From: JAFNAG01 sp963824985
Lineage (GTDB): Bacteria > Acidobacteriota > UBA6911
Direction of reading: 5' to 3'
Assembly: GCA_963824985.1 (NCBI GenBank)
Contig: CAWGRQ010000021.1
Coordinates: 7,408 to 71,407 of the forward strand
DNA length: 64,000 nucleotides
Positions 55,997-64,000 of the stretch are shown one piece after another. A program made the translations under genes and the position numbers. The notes beneath the pieces are model-generated. The model had not been told where the DNA came from. It searched no databases and worked only from the letters and a program-made list of their open reading frames with translations. Position 1 is the stretch's first letter; every line of letters begins with the position of its first letter.

Positions 55997-56407
55997 TGTG
56001 TTCCTCGTCCGTGAGGCAGCGTGCTTTTGCCCGTCAACATCCCACAGCGGCGTTTCCGGCCGGCGTGCCGGTTCGCGGGCACCCGATGTCGCAACAAGTG
56101 CTGCGGATTCAGAGCAAATCTGTACAAATTAAAGGCCCGCAACACCATTCCGATGTAAAATCCAGAACTGCTGCCGTCATAAGATCCTTGGAACAGACAA
56201 GCGCAGCTAACATGATACCTGCAGCTCGGTAACCGGGGGCATCATGGGCAGGTTGCAATGCAAAATTGCAGCTTATTCCGTCATACGCTCTCTATGTACC
56301 AGGTTGTCGTCAGCACGGGAGCCTCTGACGTGGCATGCGACGCTGCGGAAGAGCGATCTGCACGCGTGCTTGTGTCAGGAATCGCCACGCCGCTGAAAGG
56401 AAATGCC
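55997..56407. other. Intergenic DNA, no gene recognised
   Basis: About 410 bp between the type A element and the methyltransferase gene. No coding sequence is supported; the last bases hold the GAAAGGA ribosome site. Confidence 0.45.
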
Positions 56408-57136
56408 ATGAAGAAGTCAACGAGATTGTTCGACTGGGCGATGGTTGTGTTTGCGATCGTGCTTGGCGTGGGATCGGTAGCCTTGTTTGTCGCAATGGGC
56501 TCGGTGACGTTTTTCCGAATGGAGTGGCCGGAATCCAAAATCCTTGTCTGGGACGCCGCACTGTCGTTTGTATTCTTCCTCCAGCACAGCGGCATGGTTC
56601 GCAGGTCAATCAGGACCCGCATGACCGCCGTCATCGCACCGCGCTACCAGGGTGCCACATACGCCATCGCGTCCGGGGTCGTTTTGACCCTGGTTGCCGT
56701 CCTCTGGCAGCGGTCCGAGACCCACCTGCTCATTCTTCACGGTGCCCCCCTGTGGATAGCCCAAGCGTGCGCTGTGTCGGCGGTCGTGGTTTTTGTCCGG
56801 AGTGCGTACGTGCTCGGATCTCTGTTCGATCCGCTCGGCCTCGTGCCGATCAAGAGACACCTGCGCGGGATCTCGGAGGGACCGTCAGCATTCGTGGTCA
56901 AGGGTCCGTACCGGTGGGTCCGCCACCCGCTGTACTCCTGCATCCTGGTTTTGTTCTGGTCGAATCCCGACCTGACTGCGGACCGTCTCCTCTTCAATGT
57001 GGTTTGGACGGGCTGGATCGTTGCGGCAGCTGTCCTCGAAGAGGCGGATCTGGTGAGCGACTTCGGAGACGCCTACCGTGCCTACCGCCGGAAAGTGCCC
57101 ATGCTCGTCCCATGGCGCGGTCGCGTGGCAATGTAG
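56408..57136 (+). CDS. ICMT/NnrU-like membrane methyltransferase family protein
   Basis: A 242-residue membrane protein with about six helices. The C-terminal half has the isoprenylcysteine-methyltransferase-type motif VVKGPYRWVRHPLYSCILVL and ends with EEADLVSDFGDAYRAYRRKVPML, where the Glu and the RxPxL-like end bind SAM in relatives. The N-terminal half (FFLQHSGMVRRSIRT) resembles NnrU-type proteins. The start at 56408 follows GAAAGGA; the upstream extension has no ribosome site. The methyl acceptor is unknown. Confidence 0.75.
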   Translation: MKKSTRLFDWAMVVFAIVLGVGSVALFVAMGSVTFFRMEWPESKILVWDAALSFVFFLQHSGMVRRSIRTRMTAVIAPRYQGATYAIASGVVLTLVAVLWQRSETHLLILHGAPLWIAQACAVSAVVVFVRSAYVLGSLFDPLGLVPIKRHLRGISEGPSAFVVKGPYRWVRHPLYSCILVLFWSNPDLTADRLLFNVVWTGWIVAAAVLEEADLVSDFGDAYRAYRRKVPMLVPWRGRVAM

Positions 57137-57371
57137 CCATCATCCGATATCAGCCTTCCCGTTTTAACGGCGAGCCGAGAGCCTTCGGTGCTTGCCAGAA
57201 AGTGCCCACTTCCTGCTTTCCTAAAATGGCCCACCTTTCGCTGGCATAGTTTCTTCGAGCTTTCCCTATTTCCCTAAAAGTGGCGACTCGGGAGCATTGC
57301 GACATCATCCGATACAGGACGAATGTCGAAAGCGAAGGATGGTGGACAGTCACCAGCGTCCCCGCCGATGG

Positions 57372-57766
57372 GACAGGGGTGACTGTCCCGCGACAATTAC
57401 GCCGGGGCCGTATTTGCTTTGGGCATATCCATGTTTGAATCGAGGTATTTTGCAGCCACGGCGATTCATGCGGGCGCATGGAGGGATGCGCAGGGATTCG
57501 CCTTGATGGATTTCGCCAAGCGCAAGATTCCGCTTGCTCTCGTCGTGGGCGACAGGGATGCGTTCTTTCCGGCGGCGGCAGTCATCGCGACCGAGAATGG
57601 TCTGAAGGCGAAGGGATTCGATGTGGCGGTGACAATAATAAAAGGCCACGATCACAACTATTATGATACCGCCGGGAAGATCAACCAGAAATTATGGAAT
57701 TTCCTGAAGAATTGCGAGCTCACCGAAGAGCCTGCATATGAGCAGTACCTATTCCAGAAGCAGTAA
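57372..57766 (+). pseudogene. C-terminal fragment of an alpha/beta-hydrolase (esterase-like)
   Basis: About 130 residues: AVFALGISMFESRYFAATAI, RKIPLALVVGDRDAFFPAAA and VTIIKGHDHNYYDTAGKINQ. The acid (GDRD) and His (GHDHNYY) of an esterase/PHB-depolymerase-like triad are present. The nucleophile elbow that should precede ALGISMF is missing; an in-frame stop lies at about 57370. It is a relic bordering the tRNA scar. Confidence 0.55.
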
Positions 57767-57791
57767 CCCATAGGCGGGATTAAAGCTTATT

Positions 57792-57834
57792 TGGAGCGGG
57801 AAACAGGATTCGAACCTGCGACTTCAACCTTGGC
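57792..57834 (-). tRNA. 3' half of tRNA-Gly(GCC), attachment-site remnant
   Basis: On the minus strand, reading from 57834, the sequence starts exactly at the anticodon GCC. It continues with AAGG (right anticodon stem), the variable loop, CAGG-TTCGAAT-CCTG (intact T arm), TTCCCGC and TCCA. The 5' half (acceptor strand, D arm, left anticodon stem) is absent: the bases before GCC do not pair. A break at the anticodon is what site-specific integration into a tRNA gene leaves behind. It should not yield a functional tRNA. Confidence 0.8.
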
Positions 57835-57975
57835 GATGTCCATATAACTCTTGCAGATGCTTTCAGCTCGGGCAACGGCAGCTTATGCAGCCTATGCCTC
57901 CACTGGTCGAGCCTCCCATCGATGTTTCGAACGGCGGATAGACTACTACAATCCGACATTCGGTCTAAGTTTTCC

Positions 57976-58209
57976 TCATCTGCCGCGTCTTCTCACTAGC
58001 GTTTGGGCAGGATCAGGGAATTCCATTTGACAAATCGCCTTCGTTTCTCGCCGGAAATTAGCTACACCCTTGATAAGCACCAAAGCCCAGAACCATACCT
58101 GGTTGATGGTCTCCCAACCGAGATTAGGTCCGCACAGGGACAAATACCAACCGGGGCGTGAGGACATAAAGACCAGGTAGAGGATCCACTGCACGATCAG
58201 AAAAGCCAT
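57976..58209 (-). CDS. Small membrane protein, hypothetical
   Basis: A 77-residue protein with two hydrophobic segments (MAFLIVQWILYLVFMSSR and INQVWFWALVLIKGVANF) separated by a short polar loop and ending in basic residues. No family is recognised and no clear ribosome site is seen; GTG at 58230 is another possible start. It lies beside the tRNA scar. Confidence 0.3.
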   Translation of the reverse strand: MAFLIVQWILYLVFMSSRPGWYLSLCGPNLGWETINQVWFWALVLIKGVANFRRETKAICQMEFPDPAQTLVRRRGR

Positions 58210-58394
58210 ACTAACAGCAACGTCCACCACGTTGCCGTTGCTGCCGATCTGATTCGGCTCTCAGCTGAATTCATAAGGATTCTACTGGTCTTTTGACCTT
58301 GAAACCAGAAACTGACGGGATTTGGATGTATTGCGGGATACTTGTACGTTGAAAACGTGCGTCGTCGACCTGGCGCGCCCGAGGATTGTAGGCC

Positions 58395-58661
58395 TCAATG
58401 GTTAGTTTTCTCGTTCGTCTTATGCAACTCTCTCCGCAACCGATCAGCATCAGCGCGCGAACGGCGGTCAGACACTAGGTACAAAACAGCTGTACCGACT
58501 TCCACGGCAATAAACAAGGGCAGAAACCAGTCTTGGGCACTTTCCGGCAGGAAAATAGACACAAAGAAAAATGCAAAGGCGATGGAAATTAGTAAGCCGG
58601 GCAGTCCCTGGGGGCCTTCGCCCTCGGTGCCGCTGGAACCACAGCCACGGGTTGGTTTCAC
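58395..58661 (-). CDS. Small membrane protein, hypothetical
   Basis: An 88-residue protein with two membrane segments (LLISIAFAFFFVSIFLP and WFLPLFIAVEVGTAVLYLV) and a charged C-terminal helix (SDRRSRADADRLRRELHKTN). The GTG start at 58661 is supported by GAGGAGG 7 bp upstream. Not recognised; the topology suggests a dimerising inner-membrane peptide. Confidence 0.45.
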   Translation of the reverse strand: MKPTRGCGSSGTEGEGPQGLPGLLISIAFAFFFVSIFLPESAQDWFLPLFIAVEVGTAVLYLVSDRRSRADADRLRRELHKTNEKTNH

Positions 58662-59200
58662 CAGGCACCTCCTCACACGGATGCGGATGCCATTGAATTT
58701 ACAACTATTATACTCGGCGCACTCCCACTTGGACAACTGAATCATCGGAAATGGTGGAAAGTGGGACGTGTGCAAAACGAGCTTTTTGGATGGCGAGTTG
58801 ACTACCAGTATGGGAAAAGAAATCTGTCGACGGGTGGGCTTATTGGACATTTGGATTTTTCGGGATCAGGGTCGGACCGAGGGAAGTGCCGGAATGCTGA
58901 TGCGAAAAGCATCTGGAGAGGCGCCCCGAACCTTCTTAGCCGCGATTTTTGCCGCCGTCTTCCCGTTTTAGGGTTTTGGCCACTGCGTGTAGGGGTTGAG
59001 GTGCCGTACCTGTCCAGTGAACCCACCAGCCGCCGCAAAAACGCCGATGTGATGCTCGGAATTAATTAGGGTATAACCTTCCTTGGCGGATCCCATCATA
59101 GCGTCAGACCAACAAACTGCGACCTCATAGTTGGACGTTTAAGGGCCGTTACTCGTTACTGTCCGCGGCCGTTTGCCCTCATGTGCCATCAAGTTTTTAG
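58662..59200. other. Non-coding or degenerate DNA
   Basis: About 540 bp with only short open frames and no recognised family. Phrases such as GGAAAGTGGGAC near 58752 and AAAATGGCCCACCTTT near 57225 resemble insertion-sequence ends, but no transposase is present. Confidence 0.4.
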
Positions 59201-59290
59201 TTTCGGTGACAGGCGCCATAACCTCGAAATTCTCAATGGCACATGGATGCGTCTCTCGGAATTTCGAGGTTATGGCGCCTGTCACCGAAA
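59201..59290. repeat. Perfect 32-bp inverted repeat with 26-base loop
   Basis: Arms 59201-59232 and 59259-59290 are exact reverse complements, starting TTTCGGTGACAGGCGCC. The loop is 26 bases, the same as in the palindrome at 10090-10177. Most of one arm also occurs alone at 54311-54334. Perfect identity of the arms suggests recent formation or maintenance by mobility or conversion. Confidence 0.9.
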
Positions 59291-59474
59291 TCCCTGTGGA
59301 GGGGCCCAGCGATATAATCACATGCGAGGAGATCCACGAACGGCTCTGGCGCTTCGGCATCGTCATCGATTTCGAGCACGGCGTAAACTCGGCGGGGAAG
59401 CGGCTGCGCAACTGCCGTTGCGACTTCGCAACCATCCCACGGTTCATGGAATCAGGAATAGGGGACTGACGACG
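59291..59474 (+). other. Short unrecognised coding-like remnant and REP-like sequence
   Basis: In one frame the DNA reads EEIHERLWRFGIVIDFEHGV then NSAGKRLRNCRCDFATIPRF and stops. It looks like protein but has no start apart from one inside the palindrome, and the family is not recognised. It ends in GGGGACTGACGACG (59461-59474), also found at 46805-46818. Confidence 0.35.
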
Positions 59475-59726
59475 CTGACCTCCTGAGCGCCTGTCACATC
59501 GGCAGTGCCGAGGCCAGGAACTACTTTTTGCGGCCAAAAAAAAACAGGCCCGATTCCTTGATGCTCCCCCCGCCTGGAAAGCTCCTGATCTGTACCTTTC
59601 CGTGCACTTCCGAACAGTCGCCGTCGTCAATCCCCGATTCAACCCCAATCCGCAATCCATTCGATCGGGCAAATCGCTCTTCTGCTTCGATTGCATACCG
59701 CAACAAGTGGTTGCAGCAGCGGATTT

Positions 59727-61355
59727 CTACTTGTCATGCGATTCCTCACACATCATCCTCAGGAGGCGCATGATCTGGTGAAATATCTGGCCAATGCCGG
59801 GTTTCTGGATTGAGCTGCCTGGATGACCGACAATCCAGTTGTCGTGAACATAAGGCAGGCCGGTATCCGGGTTTATCATGTCGGCAATCACCAGTATCTG
59901 GTTACGAGCTCCGCCGGTCCCTCTTGGGAAGCGGCCGCTCTCAAAAATCAGGTTGTTCTTCACTTCGGTTCCGGCGCCCCCGAGATCCTTCCCCGACGCA
60001 AGAATGATCGCGCCGCTTTTGCGCTCCGTGAGCCGGTAATCGTTGTGCATGGATCACACAGTTCTCGACGGGATTCGGCAGCGGGGTCGTGGCGGGCGCC
60101 CCATGCAACGATTCAAGCCATAGGACCGGCTGCAATTCAGATCCATCCGGTATGAGCTTTCCCAGGACATTGTTCGAGAAGGTCGTATCGGCCATCAAAA
60201 TACATGACGTGGTTGTATGCCTGCATCTCCGAAAGGTCGTTATCTACGAGGATGTTATCGTGTCCGTAGAGGGCTACTGCGATGGTAACGCCGCACGTGC
60301 CCGACATGGTGTTACCCCTGACGACACTGTGACTGAGACCCGTCGAGATGCCCCCCAGACACATTGCCTCGGCTCCAGTTTCGGGGGGCGAATCCATCCA
60401 TATGTCGTTCCCTCTGATAAGGACCGGGCCGTTGTCTCCCTGGACAAACTGATATACCCACGGCGAGCTCGTGGTTTGGCTGTTCCGTCTGCAACCTATT
60501 TCAGGATCCGGATCAGGGCTGTTGAGGTTGGACCAGCCACAGATCAGTATCGCCTGAGTGAACACACCGGGAGTCGTGATCATCTGGTTATTGGTGATTT
60601 TAAACGGATAGCGGACGGTGTTGCCGAGCGAATCTGTCGGCACGACGGGCACGTCATACGGGTAGGTACTGATGGGTTGCAGTGTGAATCCGAGCCATCG
60701 GCCACCGACACAGTACACTCCCCTGAGTACGTTGTTGTCTATCCTGACCGGGAAAGCCTGCGGAATACGTGCGAGGACTGCGTTGGTTTTTGCACTGATG
60801 TCATTCTTCTCCACCACGACGGGGTGGTCGCTCGCCTGCAGATTTGCCGATGAAATATACACCCCGGTACCGGCGCTACTGTGGAAGTCAGTTTGAGTTC
60901 ACGGACAGTGACGCCCGGAGCATTGACTGCGAACACCATCGCATTACCGGAGTTGGTGGGGGAGAACGTGAACTTCCCCCCCGCCGCCGATGATTTTCGT
61001 CTTCGGCTCATCGAGAGTGGCGTCCCAGCCATCGCCTGTCAGGGTTATGTCCGGACGCAGGAGTTTGATCACGCCACCCGTTCCGCTGACGTCGTGCCGC
61101 CGAAGTTGAATGCCAAGGGATTACCGGAGGCATCGGTCGATTTCATGATGACCGTCCCCGGTGAATCGACGTTGTCCAAAGCCCACTGCACATTGTCCCT
61201 GTCTGTCGGATAGATACCGGTCGGATACACTTCATGGACCCATTGCCCGCGGCTCCCAAAGCTATAGCCGACGGACCAGGCGCCTCGCCTGGTTCGGCTA
61301 CGCCGACCAGGGACATGGCAACCAGAAGTAGGGTAAATAGAAATCGGTATTTCAT
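59727..61355 (-). pseudogene. Secreted right-handed beta-helix protein, several frameshifts
   Basis: An approximately 540-residue exported protein read in pieces. Signal peptide KYRFLFTLLLVAMSLVGVAE begins at 61355 behind AGGAGG. Shifted frames then continue with VQWALDNVDSPGTVIM, GGVIKLLRPDITLTGDGWD and FAVNAPGVTVRELKLTST. A long intact stretch covers 60137-60860 (DHPVVVEKNDISA, GPVLIRGNDIWMDSP, HSVVRGNTMSG, HDNILVDNDLSEMQ) and a last piece gives TEVKNNLIFESGRFPRG. The repeated N-D/N-T-I-x-G turns are typical of parallel beta-helix (pectate-lyase-like) proteins. At least four one-base shifts are needed, one at a GGGGGGG run near 60979. No catalytic site was identified. Confidence 0.55.
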
Positions 61356-61609
61356 AGCAACCTCCTTGTTTGGACGAGAATACACTTTTCTGAGCTTCGC
61401 CCTATTAATGCGGGAATTGGCTTTAAACGGGGTCACAGGTCACGATTTCCCGGGATTGCCAGGAATTGCGATGAGGGAGACCGGTCGCTCCGTTCCACGC
61501 GCAACCGCTATTCCACGGCAAGGTGAAAAATCAGCGTAGCGGTTTATTGTCGGACCGATCTATAATTAGAGAAACATAAGAGTTACCTTCGATTCCTGGA
61601 GACCGTTCC

Positions 61610-62193
61610 ATGGGAGCCAATGCTCCGGAGGAAGTTACCGGGCTACTGCAGGCGTGGTGTCACGGCGACCGCGCCGCCCTCGATCAACTCATCCCCCTGG
61701 TGCATGACGAACTCCACCGGCTTGCGCATCAGTACATGGTGCATGAAGCTGCCGGCCACATGCTTCAGACCACAGCCCTGGTCAACGAAGCCTACATGCG
61801 GCTGATTGACGCAAGCCGGGTCGAGTGGCAGAACCGGGCGCGCTTCTTCGCCATTTCGGCCAATCTCATGCGTCGCATTCTGGTCGATTTTGCACGCTCC
61901 CGCCGTTATAAGAAACGGCGGGCCGGCGCCCGAATGCACACCTCGACCTTGATCGAGGGCGAATCCCCCAATTGCAGGTGGGGCCGGACATCATAGCTCT
62001 AATGATGCGCTGCAGGCGCTTGCAGCCTCGATCCCCGGGGTGCCAGGGTGGTGGAACTGCGCTTCTTCGGCGGCCTTACTGTGCAGGAAACAGCCGAGGT
62101 GCTGGCAGTGTCGCCCAAAACCGTCGAGCGGGATTGGGCGGCGGCGGAAAAGTATGGCTTCTTGGCCAAATGAAACGCGGAGGAAGGGATTGA
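61610..62193 (+). pseudogene. ECF sigma factor (acidobacterial/planctomycete type), several frameshifts
   Basis: Sigma-70 region 2 is intact: VTGLLQAWCHGDRAALDQLI, LNEAYMRLIDASRVEWQNRA-type text (read as TTALVNEAYMRLID) and FFAISANLMRRILVDFARSR. The frame breaks near 61967. Shifted frames supply LQVGPDIIAL, DALQALAA and then ARVVELRFFGGLTVQETAEV and LAVSPKTVERDWAAAEK, i.e. region 4 with its HTH. About four one-base changes are needed and no substitution stop is seen. This sigma group is usually encoded next to serine/threonine kinases, as the next gene's N-terminus suggests. TATAAT at 61561-61566 may be its -10 box. Confidence 0.7.
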
Positions 62194-63993
62194 ATCCCGA
62201 GCGCTGGGAACGACTCAAGCAGTTGTTTCATTCCGCCCTGGAGAAGGGCCGGGCCGGCGGACCGAATTCCTGCAGGGAGGCCTGTGCCGGCGACGAGTCT
62301 CTGCGGGGCAGAAGTCGACTCAATGCTGGCGCGCCATGCTGAATCCCCGGCTTTCCTGGAGTCGCCAGCCCTGCAGGCTGAGGCCGAGGTACTGGCAAGG
62401 GACCTTGCGGATGACGGTCCTCACTTCCCCCTATGGTTCTTCCGCTTCGGAAGCAGACTGTCGTCCCCGCATTCCGCACCTTCCAGGCGACCGCCATGGT
62501 GGATGGTTTTCCTTGCCGCCGTCTTCGTGGCCGATTGCCTTTTGCGTAGTTATTGCCTGTTCCTGGGACCGAAGGGATTTGATTTCGGAATCCGGCGGGA
62601 AGGAGACCGGCCGGTAGTTTCCGCTGTGTCCTCGGGTTCTGCTGCCGATCGCGCCGGCATTAAAGCCGGGGATATCCTGCTTTCCCTGGACGGCCAGCCC
62701 ATCCGGCGTGGTGATTGGACATGGATCAATTCGAATCTGAAAAGGGGCCGGACTTACCTCTTTGACATAGAGCGGGAGGGGAAACAGCGTCAGGCAAGGT
62801 ATTTGATGGAGCGGGTCAGCGTACTGGAGAATCGAGATTTGACTTTATGGCAGATCAACGGCATCCTCCTGCTTGCCACGGCCCTGCTTATTGCGTTCGG
62901 CCGCCCGTATTACTTCCCGGCGCGGATGGGAGCACTGGCGCTGGCCACCTTGTCGATCAGCCTGATCCGATGGGGGTCCCTTGGGCCCCCGGGTTATGCG
63001 GCTATCTGGAGAGACTTGCCGCTTGTCGTGGGCGCTCTGCTGTGGATACCGACAGTCTGTTCCTATCTGGTGGGACCTATCATTCTTACCTTTTTTGCAT
63101 TGTTCCCGCGCGCGCTGTTTCGGGTGCGCTGGCCGTGGGTGGTCATCTGGCTGCCGGCGCTCTGCTTCGTACCGGTGTACTTCCATTCCAATTTCCTGAT
63201 GGTGTACCACCCGCTGCAGGCTTACGGCAATCTCGTGCCCGCGGAGCTGGTGGTTTTCGGCGGCCGGCTCTATGGACTTTGCGGTCTGGCATCGCTTGGC
63301 GCGCTGACCGTCAATTATTTCCGGCTGACCGATCCTAATGACAGGCGCCGGTTGCGGGTTTTGTTTGTCGGCGGGGGGGCAGCAGTCCTTCCGGGGATCT
63401 TTAGATTGCTGATCTGGAATTCGGCGTCGCTGGCTGCGATCTGGAAGTGGGTGTCAAGAGGGACTCCCGATCTCTTGCTGACTTTGATATTTGTCCTGTT
63501 TCCTGTCAGTTTCGCATACTCGATCCTGCGACACAGGCTGCTTGATATCCGGATCATCATTCGCCAGGGCGTGCGATACCTTGCGGCACGGGGCGCTCTG
63601 CTCTCGGTGGTGCCGGGCCTGGGAGCTGTCCTGGTGGTGGATCTGCTTGTGCACGGCGACCAGCCGCTGATCGACATTCTGGAACTGCGCGGTTGGGTGT
63701 ATGTAGCGTTGGGAGTTTTGCGGCGGTCACGGCTCATTGGCAACGCCGGCACTGGGGGGATGCGATTGACCGGCTTTTCTTCCGCGAGCGCTATGACGCC
63801 CGCAGGCTGCCTTCTTGAAGTCGCCGGGCACGCCCGCCAGGCCGGCAGTTTCGAGCGCGCAGCCCCAGGCGTTGTGGCCCGCATCGAGAAGGCACTGCAC
63901 CCCGAATTCGCGGCCATGATGCTGCGCCCGCCCGGGAACACGAGCTTTCAAACCCTCGCTTCGGCTCCCTCCGGGCAGGCTCCCCCGCACTGA
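62193..63993 (+). pseudogene. PDZ-domain multi-pass membrane sensor with kinase-type N-terminal prefix, frameshifted and cut by window end
   Basis: The first part (NPERWERLKQLFHSALEKGR, then SMLARHAESPAFLESPALQA in a shifted frame) is the prefix that precedes the catalytic domain in many acidobacterial serine/threonine kinases. No kinase domain follows. Instead there is a membrane helix, a PDZ domain (VVSAVSSGSAADRAGIKAGD, ILLSLDGQPI) and about seven further helices. Near 63740 the frame slips: RHWGDAIDRLFFRERYDARR continues in another frame, then RQAGSFERAAPGVVARIEKA returns, starting what looks like a GAF domain. A C-terminal phosphatase or kinase output domain should lie beyond the window. 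Confidence 0.6.
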
Positions 63994-64000
63994 TGGCGGA

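Noticed and set aside
57200..57290. IS21-like end (AAAATGGCCCACCTTT).
   Set aside because: Too short, no partner repeat with an IS gene, and no IstA/IstB fragments found.
57792..57834. Functional tRNA gene.
   Set aside because: The sequence 5' of the anticodon cannot form the acceptor, D or left anticodon stems; only the 3' half is present.
59521..59706. A 61-codon minus-strand frame beside the beta-helix gene.
   Set aside because: No ribosome site or homology was recognised; it may be part of a degraded gene but cannot be supported.

Overview
The window is a GC-rich bacterial chromosome segment, most likely from an Acidobacteriota member. The clues are large orphan MacB/FtsX-like permeases of the ADOP type, an ECF sigma factor followed by the N-terminal prefix typical of acidobacterial serine/threonine kinases, a bacterial TMTC-like TPR membrane protein, small secreted proteins of an acidobacterial type, and many dispersed palindromic repeats. 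This assignment is inferred from gene families; there is no rRNA gene.

Layout. 0-13 kb is metabolic: an OYE-type oxidoreductase, a secreted LanC-like protein, 6-phosphofructokinase, L-serine dehydratase, a BaiN/HI0933 flavoprotein, a Tat-exported class V aminotransferase, a beta-CASP metallo-beta-lactamase nuclease, and a divergent ArsR-methyltransferase / adenosylhomocysteinase pair. 13.3-18 kb is a type IV pilus minor-pilin operon (FimT/GspH, PilV, PilW, PilX). 18.6-24.1 kb is a four-gene minus-strand operon: two paralogous secreted all-beta proteins, a chaperone-like protein and a large outer-membrane protein with SdrD-like and SPOR domains. It looks like a divergent chaperone-usher-type surface system. 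24.4-33.5 kb holds a TMTC-like TPR protein, a giant CPBP protease and an ADOP permease. 33.7-36.3 kb is a BlaI / M56 (BlaR1-like) operon with two identical operators, and its third gene encodes a secreted protein built of three copies of a repeat also present in the tail of the M56 protease. 36.8-49.3 kb holds a DUF4139 protein, a HTH plus double ClpX-type zinc-finger protein, quinol-type NO reductase, a MgtC/DUF4010 protein, a radical SAM enzyme, an Xaa-Pro aminopeptidase and a cluster of gene fragments. 49.3-57.1 kb holds a TetR-DUF2339 operon, a PQQ-type beta-propeller with EF-hand, a LolA-like protein and an ICMT-like methyltransferase. At 57.8 kb lies the 3' half of a tRNA-Gly(GCC), a probable attachment-site scar. 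To its right are small or broken genes: membrane peptides, a frameshifted beta-helix protein, a frameshifted ECF sigma gene and a PDZ membrane sensor cut by the window edge.

Two themes cross the whole window. First, several families of palindromic, terminal-inverted-repeat elements of about 70-270 bp lie between genes, and some supply stop codons to neighbouring genes. Second, at least eight conserved genes are broken by single-base indels, often in compensating pairs that restore the frame. That pattern looks more like sequence or assembly error than decay, but it cannot be settled from one sequence.
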